DNA of 64,000 bases. Origin: Cymbomonas tetramitiformis (lineage: Eukaryota > Chlorophyta > Pyramimonadophyceae > Pyramimonadales > Pyramimonadaceae). The stretch spans positions 1-64,000 of the forward strand of contig LGRX02034885.1 in NCBI GenBank assembly GCA_001247695.2, in the 5' to 3' direction. The translations under genes and the position numbers were made by a program. The notes under the pieces are model-generated. The model made no database searches, had not been told where the DNA came from, and saw only the letters and a list, made by a program, of their open reading frames with translations. Below, piece by piece: positions 34,711 through 46,400 of the stretch; the first letter of the stretch is position 1, and each line of letters starts with the position of its first letter.

Positions 34711-34764
34711 GCCAGCAGCGCCTCTGCTGCCGGAAAATTGGCTTATCGTACGACGGTTTTGACG

Positions 34765-35397
34765 TTACCACCGTGTTCCTCGTCGAAATCTACCCCAATT
34801 TGACTTTTCCATTGTTGGAAATTGTTGAATTTGCGAAAAGTTACGTTTTCCCTTGGAACCCAAACTCCTTGTCTTGCAGATTTTACAGCCGCGGCTGCAT
34901 GGCGCTTCTTTGCGGCAGCGTGCGCGCATGGGCGCGCTGAGATCGGCGCTTGGACTCCTTCGAAGGCAACATTTTACCGCTGGTTGCAGTTTGGTGGTGC
35001 TTGGTGGTGCTTGTGCACCAAGCACCAACATCGACACCAACGTTTGCAACAACATCGACAGCGAGAGCTCTGACTGTGACGACTCCGACTCTCCGCGTTT
35101 TTCACCGTTTACACCTACATCTTGTGCGCCCCCTGGTTGCCATCTGGTGGTGGCTGGTGGTGCCGCCGCACCCCCCCCACCTTGCCCTAACGTTGGTTTT
35201 ACCTTGGGGTTGGAGGATTGCGCGCTGTCTCGCCGCATTTTTCGCACTCGCCCCCCTTGCAACGGCACACTTGCTCTGGTGGTGCCCGGCCGTTTTTGGC
35301 TTTGGCATCGCACGGGCATTGGTTGAACATTGACTACTTGGCGCTCGACACCTTTCACCATCGGGAATGACGCCGCCACCGCTTGAAACCTACCCAA
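34765..35397 (-). CDS. Uncertain 210-aa open frame between direct repeats
   Basis: This is a basic, Ser/Gln-rich frame with a CKICKTR motif and no recognised domain. The opposite strand is also open for about 157 codons, so the frame may be accidental. It is listed because it is the longest frame in the 1.3-kb segment between the direct repeats. Confidence 0.15.
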   Translation of the reverse strand: MGRFQAVAASFPMVKGVERQVVNVQPMPVRCQSQKRPGTTRASVPLQGGRVRKMRRDSAQSSNPKVKPTLGQGGGGAAAPPATTRWQPGGAQDVGVNGEKRGESESSQSELSLSMLLQTLVSMLVLGAQAPPSTTKLQPAVKCCLRRSPSADLSAPMRARCRKEAPCSRGCKICKTRSLGSKGKRNFSQIQQFPTMEKSNWGRFRRGTRW

Positions 35398-35532
35398 ACC
35401 CTAGATTGAGACCCTCAATTGGCACATCACGAGTTAGCTAGTAACTAGGAAACATTACATTTCTCCTAGCCGCCTGCCCGGGAGTACCGGCTGGCCCTGC
35501 AGTGCACCTCCCACCTTCGGGGTGAGGTGGTG

Positions 35533-35784
35533 TCATGGGAACACTGACTTTCACCCCCCATAAGGGGGGAGGTCTGTGGTGCCCTGTGTCACCCCTCGCC
35601 TGCTCGGATGTCACTTGCAGTGCCTGCTGTTTGCTCCGCTCGTGTGTCACGGTCCGTCCGCCAGCTTAAACTCAATTATCTTTCAGTTTTATCCGACTTT
35701 AGCCGAACCGAGAAACCCTACCTCACTGCCTTCACATTTTACAGTGCAAGCATATATATCACCATATTATCTGCTTTCACATCA
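35533..35784. repeat. Right copy of the 250-bp direct repeat
   Basis: It matches 34012-34271. It ends only 11 bases before the ATG of the mini-exon gene at 35795 and contains TATATATC and TTATCTG sequences, so it may act as that gene's promoter region. The last point is inference. Confidence 0.85.
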
Positions 35785-35794
35785 CAATTACAGA

Positions 35795-37303
35795 ATGCTC
35801 GTGCATGCGGTGCGAGGAGGACCACGTGCTAATTCCGGAGGCGCACGCAAGAACTCTGGAGGCGCACGCAAGAACTCTGGAGGAATAAGGCCAAAGTCTG
35901 GAGGCGCAAGGCCAAATGCTGGAGGCGTAAGACCGAATGCTGGAGCTCCTATGGGGAGTGCGAACGCACTTGGAAATGCAGGTGAATATATCATGCCCAC
36001 AATGAAGTCTTTCCGCTGACAGCACACAAATGTTGTGCATGTCCGAGATTGGTGCAAACAAAACGGATCGCTACAAAAAATGATTTACGTTGTAATGCAG
36101 GTCATGCTGGTCAACAAAACGCACTTGGAAGTACTAATGCAGGTGAATGTAACATCTCATGATGAAGTCTTTACACCGACAACACATCATTGTTGTGCAT
36201 GTCCGAGATTCGTGCAAACAAAGCGGATTGCTGAAAATGATCGTCACATTGTGTTGCAAGTGTTGCGTAAGTAGGTGAATATATCATGCCCACAATGAAG
36301 TCTTTCCGCTGACAGCACACAAATGTTGTGCATGTCCGAGATTGGTGCAAACAAAACGGATCGCTCAAAATGATATACGTTGTAATGCAGGTCATGCTGG
36401 TCAACAAAACGCACTTGGAAGTACTAATGAAGGTGAATGTAACATCTCATGACGAAGTCTTTACACCGACAACACATCATTGTTGTGCATGTCCGAGATT
36501 CGTGCAAACAAAGCGGATTGCTGAAAATGATCGTCACATTGTGTTGCAAGTGTTGCGTAAGTAGGTGAATATATCATGCCCACAATGAAGTCTTTCCGCT
36601 GACAGCACACAAATGTTGTGCATGTCCGAGATTGGTGCAAACAAAACGGATCGCTCAAAATGATATACGTTGTAATGCAGGTCATGCTGGTCAACAAAAC
36701 GCACTTGGAAGTACTAATGAAGGTGAATGTAACATCGCATGATGAAGTCTTTACACCGACAACACATCATTGTTGTGCATGTCCGAGATTCGTGCATACA
36801 AAGCGGATTGCTGAAAATGATCGGTTGCAGGTCCTGTTGGTCAACAAAATGCACTTGGAAGCACCAATTCAGGACCCAATGGTTATCAGAATGCTTTCAA
36901 CAATGCAGGTGAATATAACATACCTGCGCACAGATAGAGCCACTCCGCCGACGACGCACATATGCTGTGTATGTTCAAGATTCGTGCAAACAAAACGAAA
37001 TGCTTAAAATGATTTACATTGTAATGCAGGTCCTACTGGTCAACACAACGCACTTGGAAGCACCAATTCAGGACCAGTTGGTCATCAGAATGCTTCAGTG
37101 GATGCAAGTGAAACAATTATAAACAGCATACACGTTGCATGTAAAACTTTATTTGTTGAGAACATGATTATAATGATTGTGTAAGTAGTGGGTATCCTTA
37201 TTATTCAATGTGTAGAGTGTATACATAAATGAAAATTAGACAGCTAAATATTGTTCTTGCTTTTGGTGTGTGTGTTGTCACGTGAAACATGTATATTTTA
37301 TAA

Positions 37304-37348
<45 letters not shown>

Positions 37349-38400
37349 TGCATCGTATGTCGCAGCATATCACAAACAGCCATGCTTGTGCAACCACTGC
37401 GGCACCTCAAGGTGTATACCTGGATTCATTTTGAAAATAGTAAATACAGAAATGGAAATTAAACAACTAAGCAATGTTTTTGTTTTTGGTGTGACAGTCA
37501 ACCGCAATAAGACGCTGTCATTTTTAGAACGACGGCAACTCGCACGAAAATGGATGAATATGCCTCCGATAACTACGATGGAAGAGAGTAATCCTATTCA
37601 TTATTTTCATTTTGACAACCTGCAACACCAACAACCATGTGGTATAGGCAATTGCCCACTGGCAGAGTTAGCTTTGTCATTCAATAATCGTGAACCAGCA
37701 CAGATTTGTTGCGACAGCAATCGCTGTCGCGAACAGCCTGCATGCGCTACATGCACAATGTTATGCGAAGCAGATGATCAGCGCACAGATATTGATAGAG
37801 TGCCCAACGACATGTCATCTGCTGGCTGTTTACTGGTAATTATATATTTGACTCAAAACTTGTATCATAAATACATATGCAGCATACACATCATACACTA
37901 ACACATGCACACATAGTGTGAGATTGGTGTGCCAACATAAAAGCAATTATCATTTAGAATATTCCAGATTGTTAAATAAAGCTCACTGACATATTGTTTT
38001 CTGGTTCATTTGTTTGCTTTTCATAGTATTTAATAACTAAACATGTTGTGACGCAGACTGCTTGGGCATATTCGACAGTGGGGAAAACATTTATTAAGGA
38101 AGTGCGCAAGCACACGCCATATAAATATGATCGCTACAATCAACCACTGGTGTTTTATACAGATGATTTTGGTCATGAGCACGAATGGGCAATGCCCAAT
38201 GCCTTTACTCCAGCGCATATGCAATATATCCCAGGTTTCACAGAGAGTGTTGCATCCTTGTTACAATCCACGATGGTGTTGGATGATGGTTAACGGGGCA
38301 AAGTGCTCACACGCAAAGGCTTGTCACCAATGTTCTTGGTGCGAATGGAAAATGGCCAGTTACGCGAAGTACATCGACAACACATTGTTCAAAATCAAGT
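35795..38400 (+). CDS. Gly/Asn/Gln-repeat protein with mini-exon array; function unknown
   Basis: Exon 1 (35795-35981) encodes seven-residue repeats of the form GG-A/I/V-R-K/P-x-S/A. Then come tiny exons of phase 1-1, for example 36101-36142, each adding a GHAGQQNALGSTNA-like 14-mer. Copies lie at 36391 and 36681, and longer relatives from 36829 and about 37030 add SGPNGYQNAFNNA. Introns of about 110-120 bp begin GTGAAT and end TGCAG. Downstream frames at about 37456-37836 (Cys-rich, with CCDSNRC..QPACATC) and 38056-38400 could be later exons. The last carries an in-frame TAA at about 38,292, after which the frame stays open (KVLTRKGLSPMFLVRMENG) to a GTAAG donor. So either the 3' part is a pseudogene or several units are mixed. 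No family is recognised. Confidence 0.45.
36101..36970. repeat. 290-bp tandem exon-intron units
   Basis: GTCATGCTGGTCAACAAAAC begins at 36101, 36391 and 36681, exactly 290 bp apart, with almost identical intervening sequence. Each unit holds one 42-bp exon and two related half-units with GTGAATGTAAC and GTGAATATATC introns. The 5' (35,982) and 3' (about 36,829 onward) flanks contain more diverged copies. Confidence 0.92.
37308..37347. repeat. (GT)n microsatellite
   Basis: About 20 uninterrupted GT dinucleotides. The poly-Cys/Val frame across it is not coding. Confidence 0.95.
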
Positions 38401-38450
38401 AAGATTATTTTTGTATACATATATATATATGGCTACTGCCCGAAGGTCCG

Positions 38451-38670
38451 GTCCTCCCACAAGGACCGAAGTGAATTTGGGCCATAGGCCGCGTTTTTTC
38501 GATATAGTCGGTAAATGCGTGCTTTGGGGTCATATTTAGGTGTCCAATAATTATCTAAAAACTTGTGTTGGGTGGTATACTCGGTGTAGCTATGTGATTT
38601 ACGTTATTGAAAAGTGGGGGTGAAACCGCTCGAAATTAAATAAAAAGGCCGGTCCTCCCACAAGGACCGG
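38451..38670. repeat. Pair of CGGTCCTCCCACAAGGACCG repeats
   Basis: The 20-bp phrase occurs at about 38,451 and 38,649 in the same orientation. It is an imperfect palindrome. The related inverted form is at 1108-1155. Confidence 0.8.
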
Positions 38671-38997
38671 ATTATTCCAAGCTACCTACGCTTACTAAGT
38701 GGCCTTCCTGGTGCCCACTGCACATTAAATATACTTTAACATGACCTATCCGTGCCCTCTACAATGTACAACATCTTCGGAATCCATAATACTGCGGTAT
38801 ATATCCCTCGCAATACCATGCACCCACAAAAAAACTGACTTGGGTGAAATTTGCCATCAAGATTTTGTATATAGATGGAACCTCCCCTACAAAATAAGCA
38901 AGGATTATTCCAAGGGCTTGGACCGTCGGCTTGGAACCCCATAGGACCCGGTAGGACAGGTATGTGTTTGAGAGGCGTTGGCGTTAACACTGGGAAT

Positions 38998-39093
38998 TCC
39001 AAGGGCTTGGACAGCAAATGTCCAGGTCCAAGCCCCGTCCAAGCCGCGGTCCAAGGGCTTGGACCTGGACATTTGCTATCCAAGCCCTTGGAA
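38998..39093. repeat. Long hairpin of CCAAGGGCTTGGAC arms
   Basis: The left arm, CCAAGGGCTTGGACAGCAAA then TGTCCAGGTCCAAGCCC, pairs with a right arm of the same sequence in reverse complement. There is one mismatch around AGCAAATG and a loop of about 20 bp. Confidence 0.85.
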
Positions 39094-39171
39094 CCCCCTT
39101 GGAATTTACATAAAATTCCAATCGGTTTCCAAGCCGTTGGACCGTCGGTTTGGAATACCGTAGGACCCGTC

Positions 39172-39940
39172 TGGACCGTCGGCTTGGAACCCCGTAGGAC
39201 CTGTTATGATTGATGATTCCAATGGGGTTCCGGCGGCCTGGACGCGGCTTGGACCAAATAATAACGACATTCCAAACGGGTTCCAGCGGCTCGGCAACAG
39301 CTTGGAACGCATTAGGACCCGTCTGGACCGTCGGCTTGGAACCCCGTAGGACCTGTTATGATTGATGATTCCAATGGGGTTCCGGCGGCCTGGACGCGGC
39401 TTGGACCAAATAATAACGACATTCCAAACGGGTTCCAGCGGCTCGGCAACAGCTTGGAACGCATTAGGACCCGTTTGGACCGTCGGCTTGGAACCCCGTA
39501 GGACCTGTTATGATTGATGATTCCAATGGGGTTCCGGCGGCCTGGACGCGGCTTGGACCAAATAATAACGACATTCCAAACGGGTTCCAGCGGCTCGGCA
39601 ACAGCTTGGAACGCATTAGGACCCGTTTGGACCGTCGGCTTGGAACCCCGTAGGACCTGTTATGATTGATGATTCCAATGGGGTTCCGGCGGCCTGGACG
39701 CGGCTTGGACCATATAATAACGACAATCCAAACGGGTTCCAGCGGCTTGGCCATAACTTGGAACGCGTTAGGACCCGTTTGGACCATCGGCTTGGAACCC
39801 GGTAGGACATATTATGATTAATGATTCCAAAGGGGTTCCGGCGGCCTGGACGCGGCTTGGACCATATAATGACGACATTCCAAACGGGTTCCAACCGTTT
39901 GGACTGCATTAGGAACCGTTTGGACGTCGGCTTGGAACTC
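39172..39940. repeat. 152-bp tandem repeat, about five copies, left subterminal region
   Basis: TGGACCGTCGGCTTGGAACC recurs at 39,172, 39,324, 39,476 and about 39,628, exactly 152 bp apart, then in a diverged copy. Each unit holds several TTCCAA..TTGGAA half-palindromes. Confidence 0.92.
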
Positions 39941-40248
39941 AATGGGACCTTTTATAGTGGTTATTTACAAAAATGTTCCAGCCACCCGGAACTACGGTTC
40001 CAACCGTAAGGACCGGTATAGGTCCATCCGCTTGGAACTATGGTTCCAATCTGTTTTTGTTCTATATACATACAAACAGGTATCAAGGGCTTGGAACCAT
40101 TGGTCCACGAGCTTGCTATTATGCATATGCAGTACAAAGGTGCTATTGATATGTATTGCTGTTTGAAATATTTACACAAAGAATCGTAAAGGTTCTCTAT
40201 TGCTTGGTCTAGGCTCTAACAAGCTCTATAATCTGACAAAAATAGCAG

Positions 40249-42287
40249 TCATGCTGCCTCATCCTCCTCATCATCCTCATCCTCCTCATCATTTTCCCCA
40301 TCCTCCTCATCATCTTTACCCTCCTTTTCGTCGACGACCTCCTCACCCTTTTTCTCTTCCTCCTCTTTCTTTTGCTGCTTGCTGCTTCCTTCAGGAGCAG
40401 CAGCTTTCCTTTTCTTGCCGAAGTTGACGTTCTTATCGGTTTGCACCGTGCTGTTTCTTACATATTTTGTGGGGATCCTGCGGAGTACAGACGGCGGGAA
40501 CGGTTAGTCCAAGGGCTTGGAACGGCCCGTCCAAACCTGGGACGGTGTGTTTTGCGTAAAACAACACATACGCGTAAGTAAAAAGAAAATAGTAAAACAA
40601 TGGGTAGGGACTAACCAGACAGTGGGCTTGTTTTTTACGGCGGGGACAATGGAGGACTCGTCGTGGGCGAGGTCCTCGCCCTTGATCTTTGCCTCCTTGC
40701 CCATTTTCTTTTTTAAAAGTTTGATGCCCTCCACATGGTGGGAGAGCATGCGGAAGATGTAGTCTTCTTCGTCCTTTATTGCGTAGAGGGTTACCTCCAC
40801 GCAGTCCTTGGGCACGACAAGTCCCTTAAGACTTGCCACGCCCGTTGGGCCCTCCCCCACCACGTCTAACAAACCGCGCGCGATGCAAAACTTTGAGATG
40901 TTCGTGAAGGAATCCGTGTCCGCTGGCGGCCGCGACTTGTGCCCCTTCTGGGCACCGTGGAATATTTCGACGAAGCGACCGCTGGTGAGCTTACCATCTT
41001 CTTCGCTCTCGGTCAACGGTTCCTGTATATTCGAAACGAAAGACACAACAATATGTCAGTCACGGGTGGAACGGTGGTTCCAAAGGCTTGGACGATATTT
41101 TAAAAACGGTTCCAAAGGAGTTCCAAAGGGGTTCCAAAATAGTTCCAAACGCTGGGAATAGGCCCGTGCTCGTGCGTGAAATAAAGTTACTTAAAGAAAC
41201 CCGTGGACTCACAGTTCCAGTTGTTTGGAACCACGGTTCCAGCGGCAGTCCACACCTTTTGCTTTTGCGGAGGGGGCTCCTCCACCTTGACTTTCTTCTC
41301 TTCTTCTTCGCCTTGTCCATCGTCTGGGATGGACTCCTTTGTCCATCCATTGATAGATTTTACGGCATCATAGAGCGGCCCCGACTTCGGACGCCCAGCC
41401 TCCTGGTAGTTGAGGATCGCCTCGGTCTCAGCAGCGGTGATCAAGGACTCGGCTCTTCCAAATAATCGGAAGCCCCTTGCGGGGCCTTCGTAGCGCGCGA
41501 AGTACCCGTCCGGAAATTGTTTGGTGAACTTCTGTTTCCTGCGTCCTTCTGTGGCCTTGGTATTTTTCAAATACGCTAAGCGGCTGGTCAGGTACATGCT
41601 CACTTGGCGTTTCGGGACAGACGGCGTGACCGCGTGAATCTCCTCGACAACATCGCGGACTAAGGAGCTTTTTAATCGCGAGGAGGTGGCTCCCACCGGT
41701 ATGTCGCCTTTCTCCATTCTCTTCTCGATAATGTCCCGGCCATGCGAACGCATGTCGTTGATGTCGTCTTGCGTGGGGCCAGCAACCCCGCCAGCTGTCT
41801 GCATTACTACTGCGGCGGGGGGATTTGAAGACTGCGGATGAGAGGAGAGACGTTGCTCCATCTCCGCGATTCTTGCCATTAGAGCGCGGGTGGTGGAGTC
41901 TTTCGTATCGGTCAAAGCAGATTGCCGCGGCGACCTGTCCAGCAGCTTTTTCTTTACAGTTTGTTTTGGCGGTGGGGTCTTCCTATCGCTTCTCCTTAGT
42001 AGTCGTGTCATTTTTCTACGATGTGGGTTTTCTACGGTACGGCTTGAATACGGTGGTGTGCTGCAAATAGTTTGACTCTCTTTTAACGCACAACGGCCGC
42101 AACGGCCGCAAATCTGTTCCAAGGCAGGTCCAGCGGCTTGGTGCATTGGTCCGAGCGACTGGATCGCGTTATCGTGAGGGGCTCGAGATCTTTTTCGAAA
42201 TTTTGAATTTCGAGCGGACCTGCGACTGCTGTCACCTCTGTCCTCCGTCGACGGGTATGACATTGCAATCGCTGCCGTGTATTCCAT
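40249..42287 (-). CDS. Accessory gene of the CACTA-like element; unknown protein
   Basis: There are three exons on the minus strand: 42287 to about 41206, 41023-40617 and about 40467-40249. Donors are GTGAGT and GTTAGT, and acceptors are TATACAG and GAAACAG. The N-terminal part is basic (arginine- and lysine-rich) and has a predicted coiled coil (TRALMARIAEMEQRL). A region with MYLTSRLAYLKNTK follows, and the C-terminus is lysine-rich then acidic (runs of Asp/Glu). No known domain is recognised. The two introns contain the same TTCCAA/TTGGAA motifs as the transposase introns. The gene is divergent from the transposase across a 1.16-kb gap. In CACTA elements a second gene often encodes a subterminal-repeat-binding protein, and that role is a guess here. 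Confidence 0.55.
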
Positions 42288-42289
42288 CT

Positions 42290-42420
42290 TGACTTATCGA
42301 TAATCTAGATGGTAAGCCGTCGCTCTTCTGAGCTCGCGGTCATGGGTTCGAATCCCATTAAAGGTTTACAGTGGACAGCTGGGATGTGCGCACATCCCTC
42401 CTGTTCACTGTACCACCTTT
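42290..42420 (+). other. tRNA-like T-arm followed by a strong hairpin
   Basis: ATGGGTTCGAATCCCAT at about 42,342-42,358 forms a perfect 5-bp T-stem with a canonical TTCGAAT loop, and it contains a full box B (GGTTCGAATCC). Upstream, TCTAGATGGTAAG resembles a D-arm/box A. The anticodon arm and acceptor stem do not pair well, so it is a decayed tRNA or tRNA-derived SINE head. Directly 3', ACAGTG/CACTGT and GGGATGTGCGCACATCCC form a stable nested hairpin (about 42,368-42,412), bounded by AAAGGT and ACCTTT. Confidence 0.5.
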
Positions 42421-43448
42421 AGCCATTTTGAGTTTCGATTTCTGGAAAAATCGAACGGTCTTCGTTAATTTACCAGCCGATTACTTGTGCATGTGCACTA
42501 TAGGAACCCTTAGATGTTTCATTTTGACTACCAGAAAAATCTGACGGTCTTCGTTAATTCCACACCCTGGGATCGGGTCGATAGCAAAAAACGCTGACGT
42601 TCACGGGACTGTTCCTTTTTTGGAGCAAATCCTTCTACAGAATTCGTCGCAGCTCTATTTTTAGAAATTTCCCGTAAGATGTGCATAATTGACGGTAGAA
42701 AACAATTTTTCTGCATTTTTCACGTCGCTGCATATCAAAAACATCGGGGCCAAACATATGTCCACTTTTCAAAAAAACAGAAAATTTTCCGAAATTTTGT
42801 TTTTTGGGCTTTTTACACAAAAAACAGCCAAGTATTAAGCTTTGAAATAAGAGGCTTCACTTTGGAATTCCAGGGGCATGGAATTTCTCAAGTGGGAGCA
42901 AATGTCCAGTTCCAATGGACTTCCAAGCCCTTGGATAAACCCCCAGAAGTGGACCTAGTCGATTTTTACCAAAAAAGTTCCATGCCATTGGTTTGAGTGG
43001 GCCAACCCGTTGGAATATTGGTCCTTAGGTGATTTTTGCAATCCTCAAAACGTTCTAAATAACTTTGTGCGATTCCAGTGCTTCACTTTGGAATTCCAGG
43101 GGCATGGAATTTCTCAAGTGGGAGCAAATGTCCAGTTCCAATGGATTTCCAAGCCCTTGGATTAATCCCCAGAAGTGGACCTAGTCGATTTTTAAGATGG
43201 CTTTTCCAAACCGATGGACACCGTAATCCCTGGCCTGTCCGGGCGCCCGGATTGTGCCTAAAAACGTAGAAACCCTGATGTAAAGGTGACAAACCGGACT
43301 TTTGCCGAATGTTGAAGGTATTTAATTCCGACCGCCCGGAACCACGTTCCCACGCGCCGGACCATGGGTCCGGGCGCCCGGAATGCATCTGAAAACCTTA
43401 CAAGTCCGGTCAGACAACTCACACTTCTTACATGGATTCGCAGGAATA

Positions 43449-46400
43449 ATGGCTAGGCAAAGGCGTGGACTAGCTCGAAACGAGAACGCGGAAGGCACTC
43501 CATGCCCATGCGATCAATGCAGACTCCGATTTTGCTACTCCAAAAAACAGATTAAGCGGCATTTGATCCTACATCCGCCCGTCGCACGCCTCTCCAATGA
43601 CCGAGATCATGAAGAAAACGACTCTCTTGACGGTGCCGAAAGTGTGAATGATGACGGTGAGACGGATCCACCATCAGAGACGGACGAAGAGGAAGAACAC
43701 GAGGATGACACATATCTTCATGACCATGCCGAACGGATGCTCCGGAAGATCCGTGAAAACTTCTTCAGCCCGATTGAGTATGCATCGTCCGACTCGGTGA
43801 GTTCTAAATCCCGTCCAAGCCGTTGGAACCATTGTTTAACAATATCCAAGCCCCGTCCAAGCCTTTGGAACAACCTTGGATTCCCCCACGAAGAAGAGTC
43901 CAAGCATCGTCCAAGCCTTTGGAACACCTTTAGAGCCATCACTGTAAGCCAGATTCTTACATCGCATCTTATTAGTTCAGGATTGCTGGGTTGATGGGAG
44001 TGGATGCCCGCCGTATTCTAGGAGGAGGAAAGTGATGCGCGCGAGCAACGTGAAAACGACCGAACAAGGGACCCGGAATTCATCATGGTAAGTTCAATAC
44101 GCACAGATTGAATGCCTTCCGAAAACTGCACTATATCACTATTCCAAGTCATTGGAACGGTGCGTCCTTACGTGTGGAACCCCTCTGGACCAAAATCAAT
44201 CAGATGCTGTGTGACTAAATTGCAGGAGGGAGAAAATGTGCATGACAAATCGGCTACCCTTGCAAACCGCTTCATACTGGATCTACTTGAGGCCCACTCC
44301 AACCATAACTCGACCCAGGCGTACTTTGACACAATCCTGGAAATTCTGCGACGTCGAGTATGCGGCTTGGAGGTCGACGATGAATCAATCTCGACCGATG
44401 ACGAGGTAGCACTACCTCATACCTACCAAGCGTGCCTGCGGTTTTTCAAGGATTTCCTCATGAAGTACAACGAGATGGATGTGTGCCAGAAGTGCAATTT
44501 TCTTTTCAAAGATCTGCTTCCCGAAGAGGCACCGACGTGTCCGAAATGCAACCACGGCCGGTTCAAGGAGCCATCAATGGTCGATGGCAAGTGGGAACCC
44601 GGAAGGGCCAAGTGCGTTTTCCGCTGGTGGCCGTGGACAAGGATACTGGAGGCCCTTTTCATGGATCCGGTGCAGGCACAGATGGCACGTTCATGGGAGA
44701 AAGTTGACTTGGATGAGCCGATCGTCAGAAGCACTGGAATATTAGGTGAGTAAACACTGTCAATTAGACTGCATGGATTGCCTATTCCGGGCGCCCGGAT
44801 TCATGCCTCCACCCGGATGGAACATGCGTCCGGCCGTTTGGATATGTCACAACACCCATTTTGGTTGTCTTGGTATAGTCCAAACGTGTGGACCGGGCGT
44901 TCCGGCCGTTTGGAATTTTGCGGATGTAGATTAACAAAGATAATTGCGAGTAAATCTGCATGGATGGCACGTTCCGGGCGCCCGGAATGGCGTTCCATCC
45001 GTGTGGAATATGAGTCTGGTCGTAATGGATATGTTACAACAACCTGTTTTGTTGTCTTAGCATAGTCCGAGCGTGTGGGATACCTAATCCGACCGGTTGG
45101 ACTAAGACATGTTAGTGCGGGTGTAGATTCACGAAGCTGGCAGAGGACCATGCTCGAGGACCCGGAGTTCTTCAAGGACAAGCGCAACCTCTCTGTGGTG
45201 TTATGCGCGGACGGCATCGAGAAATTCAAAGATAAACTGGGATCTGTGACACCTATAACCTGCCAAGTGGTGAATTACCCTGCACATCTTCGAGGCAAAA
45301 GCGAGTTCATTGTGCTTTGGGGCATTATTGATGGCAAACCCAAAGATGCCCAACTCTTCTACCACAAGTTCGTGGACGAGATTATTGACATCGAAAAGAA
45401 CGGTTGCCGGGTGTGGGACGTTATCGAAAACAAGCCTTTCACCGTTCGAGTCAAGTTGTACAAGGTGCTCGAGGATTATGTCGGATTGACCGAAGCGGGG
45501 AACGTGGAACAAACGCGAGGATGGGATGTTCCAAATGTTGGATTGTCGGGACAACAAAGGCAGAGTCTTGCATGCAGAAGACGATTTACGCGCAGATGCT
45601 ACAACAAAATCCAAGTAAGTCTGATCCTGCTGCATTCTTCCTAGTATGTATTCGGACGGTTGGACAGATTTCAAAATATTTCTGACTGTACTTCCAGGCG
45701 TCGGGAGCCCCGGTTCCGGCCGGTTGGACCATTATAGGGAAAATATGGAGAGATCAAAGCTAGTAATTCCACACGCCCGGAACCCATGCACCCCACGGCC
45801 GGACCTGTGTACTCGTGGTTTTACACAATATTCTTTCAACTGTATCGTGTTTTTTATGATGTTTGCAGGTGAAGAGCCAGCGATGAGAACGGACAAAGAA
45901 GTGAGGGAGTTGCAGCACCTGCACGACGGGATGATCGAAGCGGGTATGCATCCGGAAGTCATTAAGGACAAAATGGCACGGAGTGGGATCAAAGGATCGA
46001 GTGCTTTTACCAAGATTGTGAAGTTTAATTTGCCACGCGACTTGCTTTTCGACGTCATGCACATCTTGTCCAACAACTCCTGCCGGATTATGTCAGCGAT
46101 TCTCGGTGATGACTGGAATTTAAAGTGCCGAAACTTTGCGAGGGCCTATCAGATGCACAGGCCGTGGCTTATTCCTATACCAAGGAGGAATGAAAATGAC
46201 AACCGGAGCCCAGCAGAACGGCTGAGATGTGAGTACACCACCTGTCCAATATAATGATGGTCCAAACCCCTGATAGACGGTGGTGTAAGGGTTCCAAACG
46301 CCCGGAATGCTATTTCCTGAATGAATGTAGATGGTCCACACCCCTGTCACACGTTGGATAACGGGTTCCAAACGCCCGGAATGCTATTTTCTGAACGAAT

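Noticed and set aside
37251..37455. Poly-Cys/Val start of a 216-codon frame
   Set aside because: It is the translation of a (GT)n microsatellite. Only the later part of that frame looks coding.
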